DNA of 64,000 bases from Corynebacterium jeikeium (GTDB lineage Bacteria; Actinomycetota; Actinomycetes; Mycobacteriales; Mycobacteriaceae), in assembly GCF_028609885.1 (NCBI RefSeq), contig NZ_CP063195.1:930001-994000 (forward strand). The letters run 5' to 3'. This document shows positions 1 through 12,217 of this stretch, one piece after another. Both the position numbers and the translations under genes were made by a program. The notes beneath the pieces are model-generated. The model did no database searches and was not told the origin of the DNA. It worked only from the letters and a program-made list of their open reading frames with translations. The number at the start of each line of letters is the position of its first letter. Within the stretch, counting starts at the first letter, position 1.

Positions 1-56
1 TGCGGGATGCCAACGGTATAGCCGCGCCGGGTTCCGGTGAAGGGGCACGCCCGTGA
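1..56 (+). CDS. 3' end of an upstream gene (partial)
   Basis: One frame stays open from the left edge and codes RDANGIAAPGSGEGARP before a TGA at 54-56. That TGA overlaps the GTG start of the next gene in a GTGA arrangement, typical of translationally coupled genes. The visible tail has no recognisable domain, so only its existence and probable co-transcription are proposed. The fragment is short and could be non-coding. Confidence 0.35.
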   Translation, partial: RDANGIAAPGSGEGARP

Positions 57-697
57 GCCAAGAACGGCAGTATCGGGAGCGCAGCCCCCAACAGTTGAAG
101 GCGAACAAGAAGCGGCAGCGTCAGCTGGACTGGGAGGATACGCGCCGACCCGCTTGGGTAGCCTGGCTTTCCGGACTTTGCCTCATTGCGATGGGACTGG
201 GCGTCATAGCCATGAGCACCTCAGACCTGACCTCGAAACCGCCGATCGTCAACGGCGACCAGCTCGGCCCCTTCGACGGCACCCCGGCGCAGTACCGGGA
301 GCATGCGCGCAAACAGCTGGACCAGATGGCCGGCGACGAACCCCGCTGGGCGCTGGTTTCCCCCGCCCCAGAGCACCCCTGGGACTCCAAGGGGGTGATC
401 GACCTGGTACAGGGCCTGGATGCACGCGTGAGTACCCTTTACTTCGGAGCCACTGCGCAGGCTGTTCTGCCTGAGCCGGCGGTGGGCCGCACCCGCGCCG
501 ATGTGATCAATCAGGCGGTAGGCCGGATGGCCCGTAGCGCGCAGACCGAACCGGACAGACTGCTTATCGACGGTGTGTTGGTCCACGCCACGCCCGAACA
601 ACTCCGGGAGCTCGCACAGCGCGCATACGCCGTGGAGCCCGCGGACCCCGAGGCGGTCTACGGGCGTATTGGAATTCGACCGATGGGAGCTAGATAA
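53..697 (+). CDS. hypothetical single-pass membrane protein (214 aa)
   Basis: I do not recognise a named family. The first 33 residues are hydrophilic and basic (KKRQRQ), followed by one membrane helix at about 34-54 and a soluble domain of about 160 residues. By the positive-inside rule the basic N-terminus is cytoplasmic and the long domain lies outside. There is no lipobox and no cleavage site. The GTG start overlaps the preceding reading frame, and the stop abuts the GTG of the rarD-like gene with no gap, so the two are probably co-transcribed. No function can be inferred. Confidence 0.8.
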   Translation: MSQERQYRERSPQQLKANKKRQRQLDWEDTRRPAWVAWLSGLCLIAMGLGVIAMSTSDLTSKPPIVNGDQLGPFDGTPAQYREHARKQLDQMAGDEPRWALVSPAPEHPWDSKGVIDLVQGLDARVSTLYFGATAQAVLPEPAVGRTRADVINQAVGRMARSAQTEPDRLLIDGVLVHATPEQLRELAQRAYAVEPADPEAVYGRIGIRPMGAR

Positions 698-1573
698 GTG
701 ATCTGGGGCCTGCTGTGCTACCTGATGTGGGGGCTCTTCCCCGCGTTCTTCCCCCTTTTGCAGCCGGCGACGCCGATGGAGATCCTGGCGCACCGTTTTG
801 TGTGGACGTTGGTGTTCATGTTGTTGCTGCTCGCGGCGCTGCGCGGGTTCAAGCAGCTGCGGGTAATCACGGCTCGTCAGTGGTGGATCGTCGCGGCCGC
901 TGCGCTGTTGATCAGCGTGAACTGGGGGCTGTACATCTACGCGGTGAACAACAACCACGTCGCCGACGCCGCCCTCGGATATTTTGTAAACCCACTGGTC
1001 AGCGTTCTATTGGGAGTGATCGTGCTGGGGGAGAAGCTGCGCCGGCTGCAGATGGTTTCCGTCGGCATCGCCACTATCGCCGTCGTGGTTCTGACGGTCG
1101 CACTTGGTTCGCCGCCGATCATTTCTTTGAGCCTGGCCTTTAGCTTCGGGTTCTACGGGTTGGTGAAAAAGCAGGTTCGTTTGACGCCCATTCAGTCCCT
1201 CACCGCCGAGACTCTTGTACTGGCGCCGATAGGGTTGATCTACCTGGGGTTCCTACAATCCCAGGGCACCAATACGTATGTGCAGCTGGGAGCTGGTCAC
1301 GCAGCGCTGCTGATGCTGGCGGGCGTGGTGACCGCGCTGCCGCTGCTGTGCTTCGCCCGCGCCGCACAGGAAATGTCGCTGACTAGCCTGGGCATGGTGC
1401 AGTACATCACGCCCGTGATCCAGATGCTCTGGGCGGTATTTGTGAACAACGAGCACATCGAGCCCGCCCGCTGGGTTGGCTTCGTGTTGATCTGGATCGC
1501 GGTGATCGTCTTCATCGCTGGCCTGGTGCGCAACCGCCCGCCGCGCGTGCGGCGGGTGAAGAAGCTGCGCTAG
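698..1573 (+). CDS. rarD: RarD-like EamA-family permease
   Basis: This is a polytopic protein of 291 aa with about ten hydrophobic helices in two halves, the EamA/DMT architecture. The N-terminus (GLLCYLMWGLFPAFFPLL) and the VNNNHVADAALGYFVNPLVSVLLG segment are typical of RarD (chloramphenicol-sensitivity protein family) transporters. Members export or exchange small metabolites; the substrate here is unknown. The GTG start directly follows the stop of the upstream membrane protein. The C-terminus is basic and cytoplasmic. Its stop overlaps the convergent lactone oxidase stop by four bases (CTAG), leaving no room for a separate terminator. Confidence 0.88.
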   Translation: MIWGLLCYLMWGLFPAFFPLLQPATPMEILAHRFVWTLVFMLLLLAALRGFKQLRVITARQWWIVAAAALLISVNWGLYIYAVNNNHVADAALGYFVNPLVSVLLGVIVLGEKLRRLQMVSVGIATIAVVVLTVALGSPPIISLSLAFSFGFYGLVKKQVRLTPIQSLTAETLVLAPIGLIYLGFLQSQGTNTYVQLGAGHAALLMLAGVVTALPLLCFARAAQEMSLTSLGMVQYITPVIQMLWAVFVNNEHIEPARWVGFVLIWIAVIVFIAGLVRNRPPRVRRVKKLR

Positions 1574-2922
1574 GCCAGCCCGAAAACGCGGTCGATCATC
1601 GCGTTGCGCATCATGCCCTGCGGATCCACCTTCGCGCGGATCTCGCAAGCCCGCGCCAGATCCTCGTGCCGCTCCAGCAGATCCTCGTGGGTGAGGGTGT
1701 GCAGCTTGCCCCAGTGGGGGCGGCCACCGGAGGCGGCCTTGAAGATCGGCTCGATGTGGCGGAACAGCGCCTGGTGGCTGTCCTTGTTGTATCGGTGGAT
1801 GGCGATGTAGCAGGACTCGCGGCCCTTTGCCGTGGATAGCGGCACATCATCCGCCGCGGTGGCGCGGACCTCGATGGGGAAGAGAACCTGCTCGCCGCAG
1901 GTGTTCATGGTGTGCTGGACGTCCCGCAGAATCTCGCGGGCATCGGCCAGTGGAACCGAATACTCCATCTCGTTGAAACGCACCCTGCGGGCGCTGACGA
2001 ACACGTCGTGGGCCACGTTCGAGTACTCCCGCTGTGCCAGAGTCTTTGCGCTCAGCTTGGCGAAAGGCCGGCTGAGGGAAGGGAAGTGGTGCGCGAGGTC
2101 GCACATCGCGCGGTAGGCGCCGTTATTGAGCAGCTCGTCGTCCAGCACCTCTTTCCATCGCGGGATGGGGTTGGTGGGAGTGTTACCCGGCAAACGGGTG
2201 TTCGTCTTTACATGGGCCACGTCGGTTCCGGGGAACCAGTAGAACTCCAGGTGATCCTTGCCGCGCACCCGCTCGGCGAAGTTCTCCACCACCTCGTCGT
2301 TCGGCTCGGCACGCTCCACCGCGTGGAGGACGAAGGTATCAACTACGTCCAGCTCCACCTCGGTGATGATGCCGTAGGCACCCAGGGAAACACGTGCGAT
2401 GTCGTACAGTTCACCGGCGATGCCCTCCGCGCCGGGGTAGCATTCGTGCGCTTGGCCGTCCGGGGTGATGATGCGGAAAGCGCGCAGCATGCCTGCAAAG
2501 CCGGTAAAGCCCAGGCCTGTCCCATGGGTACTAGTGCCGATCGCACCCGCCAGCGACTGCGGGTCCACGTCGCCCTGGTTGGCTAGGGCCACGCCCAGGG
2601 GAGCTAGGATGCCCGGCACGTCTCGCAGCCGGGTGCCGGCGCGCAGACGGGCGGTCATCTTCTCCGGGTCGAAGCGGATCAGCCCAGCCAGGTTGTCCAG
2701 GCTCACTTGGATGCCATCGGTCGCCGCTACGGACGTGAAGGAGTGGCCAGCGCCGATGGGCTTGACCCTCTCGCCGGAGACGGCTGCTCGCTGAATGATC
2801 TGAATCAGCTCAGCCTCGTCACGCGGTGCGACCTGCTTGCGTGGCTGGGCGGTGGAGACACCGGACCAGTTGACCCAGCGAGAGTAGTAGGCGGGCTTGC
2901 GGTTTTTAGTAGTGGTGCTCAT
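1570..2922 (-). CDS. FAD-linked D-arabinono-1,4-lactone oxidase-type oxidoreductase
   Basis: A 450-aa protein of the VAO/PCMH flavoenzyme superfamily. The FAD-binding half carries GAGHSF (residues 57-62, with the His usually linked covalently to FAD) and GAIGTSTHGTG. The C-terminal aldonolactone-oxidase domain ends with the conserved HWGK-H motif near residue 410. Relatives oxidise aldonolactones or sugar alcohols using oxygen or another acceptor; the true substrate is not evident. No signal peptide. The reading frame is open further upstream, but ATG 2922 (MSTTTKNRK) is chosen because it overlaps the stop of the upstream gene as TAATG, indicating coupling, and the extension lies entirely inside that gene. 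Confidence 0.9.
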   Translation of the reverse strand: MSTTTKNRKPAYYSRWVNWSGVSTAQPRKQVAPRDEAELIQIIQRAAVSGERVKPIGAGHSFTSVAATDGIQVSLDNLAGLIRFDPEKMTARLRAGTRLRDVPGILAPLGVALANQGDVDPQSLAGAIGTSTHGTGLGFTGFAGMLRAFRIITPDGQAHECYPGAEGIAGELYDIARVSLGAYGIITEVELDVVDTFVLHAVERAEPNDEVVENFAERVRGKDHLEFYWFPGTDVAHVKTNTRLPGNTPTNPIPRWKEVLDDELLNNGAYRAMCDLAHHFPSLSRPFAKLSAKTLAQREYSNVAHDVFVSARRVRFNEMEYSVPLADAREILRDVQHTMNTCGEQVLFPIEVRATAADDVPLSTAKGRESCYIAIHRYNKDSHQALFRHIEPIFKAASGGRPHWGKLHTLTHEDLLERHEDLARACEIRAKVDPQGMMRNAMIDRVFGLA

Positions 2923-4100
2923 TAGACAAAACTCTTTCCTTCGCCGCGGTAAGTGGGCCACTCCGCGATGATCTCTCCGGCCGAAACGACCAGCACAGTG
3001 TTGATGTATTCGGTTGCCTCTCCAGCCTTTGCGTGGCGCATCCAGACGTGGTCGCCAAGGCGGAGGTTGCGGGCGGCGGGGCCGGTCAAGGGCGTTTGCA
3101 CCTCGCCGGGGCCTTCCAGCGGTGCCATCTTCAGGTCGCGGGGCCAGTCGACTACCGGCAGGCGATCCTTGCCTGCCGGGCCGGAGGCGATGCGTCCGCC
3201 ACCGGCCACCGTCACCGTGTCCTCCGCGGGACGGCGCACGACCGACACTACGAACCACTCCGCCGGAGTGGGCTGGAACTGCCGGTAGTGGTCAAACAGA
3301 GCCGGGCCAATAATGCCGGAGCCCGCGCCGATCTCGGTGACTGCGGCCTCCGCACTGGTGGTTTCGATGGAACCGGTACCGCCGCCGTTCACGAACTCCA
3401 GCGGGGGCAGACCTGCTACCCGAAGTTCCTCTGCGACTGCGTCGACAATCTTGGCCCGGCGGCTGGCCAGCTCGCGGACGGACAGCGCCTTCATTGCAGC
3501 GATCGCCGGGGAGGTGTCGGTAGTGCCCGCCACCTGGCCCTCATATGCCATCAGGCCGACCAGGCGGAAACCCTCCCTCTGCCGGACCTCCCGGGCGATG
3601 TTGCGAACCTCCTCAGCTGTGTGCAGAGGGGAGCGCAGAGCTCCGATGTGAACGGGGCCGGCGCGCAGTGCGGCGTCAATATCAATACAAACCCGAATAT
3701 CTCCGCGCTCGCGGGGCGGCACCACGGCGTCAATAAAATCCAGGTGAGCGACCGAATCCACCATGAGAGTCACGCATTCCATCGCGCGCGCATCGTGGAT
3801 CAAGCGGTGCAGTCCCTCTCGGTGAGCGGAGGGGTAGGCGACGAGGATGTCATCGCTGACCTGCTCCTGGCACAGCCACAGGGCTTCGTTGAGGTTATAG
3901 GCCAAAATGCCGCGATAGCCGGGGAGGGTGAGGACCTCCGAGATCAGCGAGCGAATGCGGAGTGACTTACTGGCCACCCGAATCGGGGTGCCGCGTGAAC
4001 GGTGCACCATGTCTCGAGCGTTGGCTCTGGCGGCATCCAGGTCCAGAACCGCAAAGGGTGCGTCCAGGTGCGCCACTGCGAGGCGGGTCTCTTTCTTCAT
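2922..4100 (-). CDS. PLP-dependent alanine racemase-type barrel enzyme (D-amino acid aldolase/deaminase-like)
   Basis: A fold-type III PLP enzyme of 392 aa. The N-terminal motif RVASKS places the probable Schiff-base lysine at K45, as in D-threonine aldolase and D-serine dehydratase relatives. It is followed by a TIM barrel (LVGLMAYEGQ, EFVNGGGTGS) and a C-terminal beta domain containing HVWMRHAKAGE. These enzymes act on D-hydroxy amino acids; the substrate is not identifiable. The gene is translationally coupled to the downstream lactone oxidase, suggesting a shared pathway. A probable -10 (TATACA on the minus strand) lies at 4111-4116. The promoter region is shared with divergent dnaE1. Confidence 0.85.
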   Translation of the reverse strand: MKKETRLAVAHLDAPFAVLDLDAARANARDMVHRSRGTPIRVASKSLRIRSLISEVLTLPGYRGILAYNLNEALWLCQEQVSDDILVAYPSAHREGLHRLIHDARAMECVTLMVDSVAHLDFIDAVVPPRERGDIRVCIDIDAALRAGPVHIGALRSPLHTAEEVRNIAREVRQREGFRLVGLMAYEGQVAGTTDTSPAIAAMKALSVRELASRRAKIVDAVAEELRVAGLPPLEFVNGGGTGSIETTSAEAAVTEIGAGSGIIGPALFDHYRQFQPTPAEWFVVSVVRRPAEDTVTVAGGGRIASGPAGKDRLPVVDWPRDLKMAPLEGPGEVQTPLTGPAARNLRLGDHVWMRHAKAGEATEYINTVLVVSAGEIIAEWPTYRGEGKSFV

Positions 4101-4110
4101 GAAAAATAAC

Positions 4111-4116
4111 TGTATA
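4111..4116 (-). promoter_or_regulatory. -10 box of the PLP-enzyme/lactone oxidase operon
   Basis: On the minus strand this reads TATACA, ten bases before the ATG at 4100. No clear -35 was found. It faces away from the dnaE1 promoter. Confidence 0.45.
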
Positions 4117-4135
4117 GGGATAAGGAATCACATGT

Positions 4136-4159
4136 GTCGAAAAATGCGATTTTTACGAC
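4136..4159. repeat. inverted repeat in the dnaE1 intergenic region
   Basis: GTCG-AAAAAT, then GCG, then ATTTTT-A-CGAC: ten paired bases per arm with one bulged A. It sits 4 bp upstream of the dnaE1 -10 box, covering the -35 zone, and so could be an operator. Confidence 0.5.
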
Positions 4160-4163
4160 GCGC

Positions 4164-4169
4164 TATGAT
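4164..4169 (+). promoter_or_regulatory. dnaE1 -10 box (probably leaderless)
   Basis: TATGAT lies eight bases before the ATG at 4178 and no Shine-Dalgarno fits between them, so transcription probably begins at or next to the start codon. Confidence 0.55.
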
Positions 4170-4177
4170 GGCCAACC

Positions 4178-7747
<3,570 letters not shown>

Positions 7748-7880
7748 AGCTGCTGCCGAGCTATTGCCGAGCTATAGCCCCGCATCATCTTTGCCGAGCG
7801 CAACCCCCGCCGACCTGTCACGATAGAAGGGACACAACGCTCGCGCAGCCGCGCACTTCCTTAGGAGATGTCCCTTCACC

Positions 7881-9731
7881 ATGCAGGTCAACAAGCAAAC
7901 CGTCCTAGAAGCGATCGAGGAGCTCCTCGACGAACTCGATAGCCAAACCCTGCACTGGTATCCGGAGATCCGCGCTACTGCGCCGACCCACTTCGTCGGC
8001 GCCCGCAACCTGGTGCACTACACCACGCTGCGCACCAGCGACCGCCGCGGCCTGCAGGGGAACCTGGAGAGCCTGGGTGCCACGCGCCTGTCTACCGCGG
8101 AGCCGGCGGTTAAGGCGCGCTTACAAGCCGCGCACAACGTGGTCTCGGCTCTGGATGGTCGCTCGCCGCAGTTCGCTGAGGAGGACGTTGCGGACGCCAT
8201 CGTGGGGGCCGATGAGCTGCTTGAACAGCACACGGAGGCTCTCTTCGGGACGGAGGCTTTGCCAGGGGACTCCTCGTACATCATGGTCACCCTGCCGATC
8301 GAGGCCGCCTACGATCAAGAACTGGTCGCCCGGCTGGTAGATTCCGGCATGGAGCTGGCGCGCATCAACTGCGCCCACGACGGGCCGGAGGTGTGGAAGC
8401 GGATGATCGACAACGTCCGCGCGGCAGGCAAAGCTGCGGGGCGTTACATTCCCATCAGCATGGATCTGGCCGGGCCGAAGATCCGCACCGGCCGCATCGC
8501 GCCGGGCCCGGCGGTGGTGCGTGTGCGCGTGCAACGGGACGACGCGGGCACGGTGATCCAGCCCTGCCGCCTGTGGATGATCCCGGAGGACCAAGAGCTG
8601 GCCGAGGCCCCCATGGCGGAGAACACGCTGGGCCGCCCAATCGTGAGCGTGCACGTGTCCCGGGAGTTCTTTGATGCCCTGGAGGTTGGAGAGACTGTCC
8701 GTGTCGTGGATGCACGCGGCAAGAAGCGGAAACTGGGCGTCATTAAGAAAGACAGCGAGGGCGCCCTGGCGGAGGGGCAGCAGAACATCTACCTGCAGCT
8801 CGGCGCGGAGCTGAAAACGGAGAAGGCGAAGACGGCGGTGGGAGCGGTGCCACAGGTGCTGCAGAAGCTGCGGCCGCAGACTGGGGACAGGATTGTGTTG
8901 ACCAGCGCCGACGTGGTGTGCGACCCGCAGGCCGGTGGCATACCGAAGATCAGCTGTACGCTGCCGGAGGCGGTGCGGGCGCTCGAGGTGGGCCAGCAGG
9001 TGCTGTTCGACGATGGGGCGATCGCGGCGAAGGTAGTGGAGATTCGGGAAGCAGAGGACACAGAGAGCCCAGAGGCCCCAGAGGACACAGTCGAGGCGGA
9101 GTTGCTGGTCACCCGCGGCGGGGCGAAGCTGGCGGAGTACAAGGGCATTAACCTGCCTGACACGGAGTTGCCGCTGCCGAGCCTGACCGAGGAGGACGAG
9201 GCCGCGCTGGCGTTCGTAGCCGAGCACGCGGACATGGCCGCGGTGAGCTTTATCCGTACCCGCGAGGATGTGGCCTACGTCTTGGAGAAGTTCCGCGAGC
9301 TGGGTGCTGACGACCTCGGCCTGGTGCTGAAGATTGAGACGATCCCCGCATTCGAGAACCTGACCACCATCCTGCTGGAGGGCATGCAACACGCGAAGCT
9401 TGGCGTGATGCTTGCCCGCGGCGACCTGGCCGTGGAGATGGGCTTCGCCCGGATGGCGGAGGTGCCCGGACAGGTGATGGCGATGGTGGAGGCCGCGCAC
9501 GTGCCGTTGATCATCGGCACGCAGGTGCTGGAATCGATGGCGAAGTCCGGGCTGCCGACCCGCGCGGAGATTACCGACGTGGCGTGGGCACTACGCGCCG
9601 AGTGCATCATGCTGAACAAGGGGCCGCACATTCCGGAGGCTATCGCGATCCTGCGGGAGATCGGCGTGAAGATGGACCGCTCGCAGCGTAAGAACCGTAT
9701 GCTGCTGCACCACGTGCGCAGCTGGCAATAA
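7881..9731 (+). CDS. second pyruvate kinase-like protein (Pyk2 type, 616 aa)
   Basis: The protein has a pyruvate kinase barrel (VTLPIEAAY...GMELARINCAHDG, SMDLAGPKIRTG, KIETIPAFENL, ARGDLAVEMG, TQVLESM) with an N-terminal extension of about 125 residues and an enlarged B domain. It ends just after the barrel, so the C-terminal allosteric domain of ordinary pyruvate kinases is absent. C. glutamicum has, from memory, a similar long paralogue (Pyk2) of disputed activity. A normal pyruvate kinase lies at 38533, so this is an accessory or regulatory enzyme, possibly using the extension for control. A Shine-Dalgarno AGGAG lies upstream (TTAGGAGATG); ATG 7881 is the natural start. Confidence 0.85.
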   Translation: MQVNKQTVLEAIEELLDELDSQTLHWYPEIRATAPTHFVGARNLVHYTTLRTSDRRGLQGNLESLGATRLSTAEPAVKARLQAAHNVVSALDGRSPQFAEEDVADAIVGADELLEQHTEALFGTEALPGDSSYIMVTLPIEAAYDQELVARLVDSGMELARINCAHDGPEVWKRMIDNVRAAGKAAGRYIPISMDLAGPKIRTGRIAPGPAVVRVRVQRDDAGTVIQPCRLWMIPEDQELAEAPMAENTLGRPIVSVHVSREFFDALEVGETVRVVDARGKKRKLGVIKKDSEGALAEGQQNIYLQLGAELKTEKAKTAVGAVPQVLQKLRPQTGDRIVLTSADVVCDPQAGGIPKISCTLPEAVRALEVGQQVLFDDGAIAAKVVEIREAEDTESPEAPEDTVEAELLVTRGGAKLAEYKGINLPDTELPLPSLTEEDEAALAFVAEHADMAAVSFIRTREDVAYVLEKFRELGADDLGLVLKIETIPAFENLTTILLEGMQHAKLGVMLARGDLAVEMGFARMAEVPGQVMAMVEAAHVPLIIGTQVLESMAKSGLPTRAEITDVAWALRAECIMLNKGPHIPEAIAILREIGVKMDRSQRKNRMLLHHVRSWQ

Positions 9732-9761
9732 CCGGTCAACTAACCGGCCAGCTGCGGCTAG

Positions 9762-11465
9762 CTACTGGGCGCTGTAGCGCGCCTCCCACGGGCCGAGCCC
9801 CAGGCGATCGTGGGGCGCGTCGGCCAGGTTCACGGTTACCTTCACCAGCGATTCCGGTGCCTGGTAGGTCAGCTCGATCCAGCGGCCGTGCGCCAGCTCG
9901 TCGGCTGCGTCGACCGGAGGCACCGTCGGGTTCACTCCCGCCAGATCCTCGCTGACCGGCTCCTCGCCGTCGGCCCACCAGCGGATGTCCAGCAGCTCCG
10001 CCTCGGCCAGGCGGTGGGTGCGGCGGAACTCTAGCAGCTCCGTGTACGCGCGCAGCACCTCCGCATGTGGGTGCTCCGTGCGCTCCGCCCACTTCAGCAC
10101 GCTGTTTCGGAAGGTTTCCTCCGCCGCCGGGTTCGGAACTTCCTTCGGATCCCACCCGGCGCGGGCGAACTCGCGCATGCGGCCTTCGCGGGTGGCCTGA
10201 TTGAGCTCCTCGTTTTCGTGGTCGACGAAGAACGCAAACGGGGTGGAGGCACCCCATTCCTCGCCCATAAACAGCATCGGGGTAAACGGGCTGGTCAGCA
10301 CCAGTGTGGCCTTCGCCAGCTGCTGGTTCACCGACAGGTTCATGCTCGGCCGATCGCCCGCGGCACGGTTGCCGGTCTGGTCGTGGGTGGTCGTGTACGT
10401 CACGAAGCGCCACAGCTCCGGGTCCGTCACCGGCTTGCCGTGTGTGCGCCCGCGGAAGGAGCTATAGCGCCCGTCGTGCCAGAACACCCGCTGGAATGTG
10501 GTGGCCAGTACCTCCACCGTGCCGAAGTCGGAGTAGTAGGCGTGACCCTCGCCGGAGATCACGGTGTGGATCGCGTGGTGGATGTCGTCGTTCCACTGCG
10601 CGACCTTGTAGCCCTCGGTGTACACGGGATCGTTCTGATCCGATTCGGCCATGATCCAAGCGGGCTCGGCTGCATCGCGGATCTGCTCGATCAGGCTCAC
10701 CGCGCCCGTATCGTCTAGCGCGTGCACCGCGTCCAGGCGTAGGCCGTCCACTCCGAACTCCTGGGTCCACTGGTGCACTGCCTCCAGAATGTAGGTGCGC
10801 ACCTCGTCGGAATCCCGGCCCTGCAGATTAACCACGTCACCCCAGCCGGTCGAGCCGCCGGCGGTATAGGGGCCGAACACCCCGGTGTAGTTACCGTCGG
10901 GGCCGAAGTGGTTGTACACCACGTCCAACACCACGGCCAGGTCGCGGTCGTGGGCGGCGTCAATAAGCCTCAACAATCCGTCCGGACCACCGTAAACGTC
11001 CGTGACCGCGTGCCACATCACGCCGTCGTAGCCCCAGTTACGCTCGCCGCCGAAGGGCTGCACGGGCATGAGCTCGATGGCGGTGACGCCCACAGCTTTG
11101 AGCTCGTCAAGCTTTTCAATCGCCGCGTCGAAGGTGCCTTCCGGGGTGAATGTGCCGATGTGCAGCTCGTAGAGAACCTCGCCACGCAGCGGACGGCCCA
11201 GCTGCTTGCGAGGCTTGTCGATTCTCCACACCTCCGACAGGCCGTGGATGCCGTCGGGCTGGCGCTTGGAGCGCGGGTCGGGGAAGACGGGGGAGCCGTC
11301 GACGGAGAAGCCGTAGCGGTCGCCGGGGTTGGCAGGTACCTCGGCGAGGAACCAGTTATCCGCCTCGCGGGTCATGGGGATGCGCTGTTCGGCACCGGTG
11401 CTTGTTTGCGCAGGTTGCAGGACCAGTTCTACGTTCTCGGCCAGGGGAGCCCACACGGAATACAT
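9762..11465 (-). CDS. treZ: malto-oligosyltrehalose trehalohydrolase
   Basis: A GH13 enzyme of 567 aa that releases trehalose from maltooligosyl-trehalose, the last step of the TreY-TreZ pathway from glycogen. It has an N-terminal CBM48-like domain starting MYSVWAPLAENVEL, then the alpha-amylase barrel with VLDVVYNHFGPDG, the nucleophile in GLRLDAVHAL (near 243) and the acid in WIMAESDQ (near 272). The frame is open further upstream, but ATG 11465 is preceded by a -10 box seven bases away and lines up with the family start. It is separate from treY and glgX and is divergent from the IMPACT gene. Confidence 0.95.
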   Translation of the reverse strand: MYSVWAPLAENVELVLQPAQTSTGAEQRIPMTREADNWFLAEVPANPGDRYGFSVDGSPVFPDPRSKRQPDGIHGLSEVWRIDKPRKQLGRPLRGEVLYELHIGTFTPEGTFDAAIEKLDELKAVGVTAIELMPVQPFGGERNWGYDGVMWHAVTDVYGGPDGLLRLIDAAHDRDLAVVLDVVYNHFGPDGNYTGVFGPYTAGGSTGWGDVVNLQGRDSDEVRTYILEAVHQWTQEFGVDGLRLDAVHALDDTGAVSLIEQIRDAAEPAWIMAESDQNDPVYTEGYKVAQWNDDIHHAIHTVISGEGHAYYSDFGTVEVLATTFQRVFWHDGRYSSFRGRTHGKPVTDPELWRFVTYTTTHDQTGNRAAGDRPSMNLSVNQQLAKATLVLTSPFTPMLFMGEEWGASTPFAFFVDHENEELNQATREGRMREFARAGWDPKEVPNPAAEETFRNSVLKWAERTEHPHAEVLRAYTELLEFRRTHRLAEAELLDIRWWADGEEPVSEDLAGVNPTVPPVDAADELAHGRWIELTYQAPESLVKVTVNLADAPHDRLGLGPWEARYSAQ

Positions 11466-11472
11466 GTGTTCA

Positions 11473-11478
11473 ACCCTA
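11473..11478 (-). promoter_or_regulatory. treZ -10 box (leaderless)
   Basis: TAGGGT on the minus strand, seven bases before the treZ ATG. It fixes the start at 11465. Confidence 0.5.
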
Positions 11479-11483
11479 GCTGC

Positions 11484-11489
11484 GATAAT
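11484..11489 (+). promoter_or_regulatory. -10 box of the IMPACT gene
   Basis: GATAAT, six bases before the ATG at 11496. It lies back to back with the treZ promoter in a 30 bp divergent region. Confidence 0.4.
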
Positions 11490-11495
11490 GGGAAC

Positions 11496-12179
11496 ATGCC
11501 TGACGATACAGCGCCGCAGAGCGCCTCCCACCCCGAACCCTCGTACGTCCGCCCGCAACCGGGTAGGTATACCGCGGAGGTGGAGATCAAGCGCTCCCGC
11601 TTTATCGCCCTGGCCGCACGCTGCGCCACCGAGGAAGAGGCCCGCGACTTTATTGGCGGCATCCGCCGCGAGTACCCGGACGCACGCCACCACTGCAGCG
11701 CTTTCGTGGTGCAGGTGGACGCCGCGCAGCCGATCGAGCGTTCCAGCGACGACGGAGAACCCGCGGGCACCGCAGGCCAGCCCATGCTGGAGGTGCTGAA
11801 AGGTTGGCACGAGCCGGAACCGCTGCAGGACGTGGCGGTCGTGGTGGTGCGCTACTTCGGCGGGGTGAAGCTAGGCACCGGCGGGCTGGTACGCGCCTAC
11901 CAGGAAGCCACTCGCGAGGTACTGCAGCAGGTGCCGTTGGCACTGCGCCGCCAACTGGACCTGTACACCTGCGAGGTACCCCACGCAGACGCCGGGCGCG
12001 TGGAAGCCGAAGTCCGCGCCGCCGGATACACCGTGGTGGGAGTGGAATACAAGGCCGCAGCGGAGCTGGCGATCGCCTGCGAACCCGGCGCGCCACTGCC
12101 TGACTTCCTGGCCAGCATCACCAGCGGAGCAGTGGAGGCTCACCTGGAGGGGCAGCGCTGGATCGAGGACGCGCAGTAG
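11496..12179 (+). CDS. IMPACT/YigZ family protein
   Basis: 227 aa. The N-terminal UPF0029 domain contains the family signatures EIKRSRFIALAARC, DARHHCSAFVV, SSDDGEPAGTAGQPML and VVVVRYFGGVKLGTGGLVRAY, followed by a C-terminal ferredoxin-like domain of about 75 residues. Bacterial YigZ proteins are cytosolic and of uncertain role; the eukaryotic relative IMPACT binds GCN1 and affects translation control. The start codon is preceded by a -10 box and no ribosome binding site. Confidence 0.93.
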   Translation: MPDDTAPQSASHPEPSYVRPQPGRYTAEVEIKRSRFIALAARCATEEEARDFIGGIRREYPDARHHCSAFVVQVDAAQPIERSSDDGEPAGTAGQPMLEVLKGWHEPEPLQDVAVVVVRYFGGVKLGTGGLVRAYQEATREVLQQVPLALRRQLDLYTCEVPHADAGRVEAEVRAAGYTVVGVEYKAAAELAIACEPGAPLPDFLASITSGAVEAHLEGQRWIEDAQ

Positions 12180-12203
12180 CTGATTAACCACAAGCTGACT
12201 AAC

Positions 12204-12209
12204 TACACT
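12204..12209 (+). promoter_or_regulatory. -10 box before the 83-aa membrane protein
   Basis: TACACT, eight bases before ATG 12218. A GGAGAA Shine-Dalgarno-like run also lies in the gap, so leaderless initiation is less certain here. Confidence 0.4.
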
Positions 12210-12217
12210 GGAGAACC

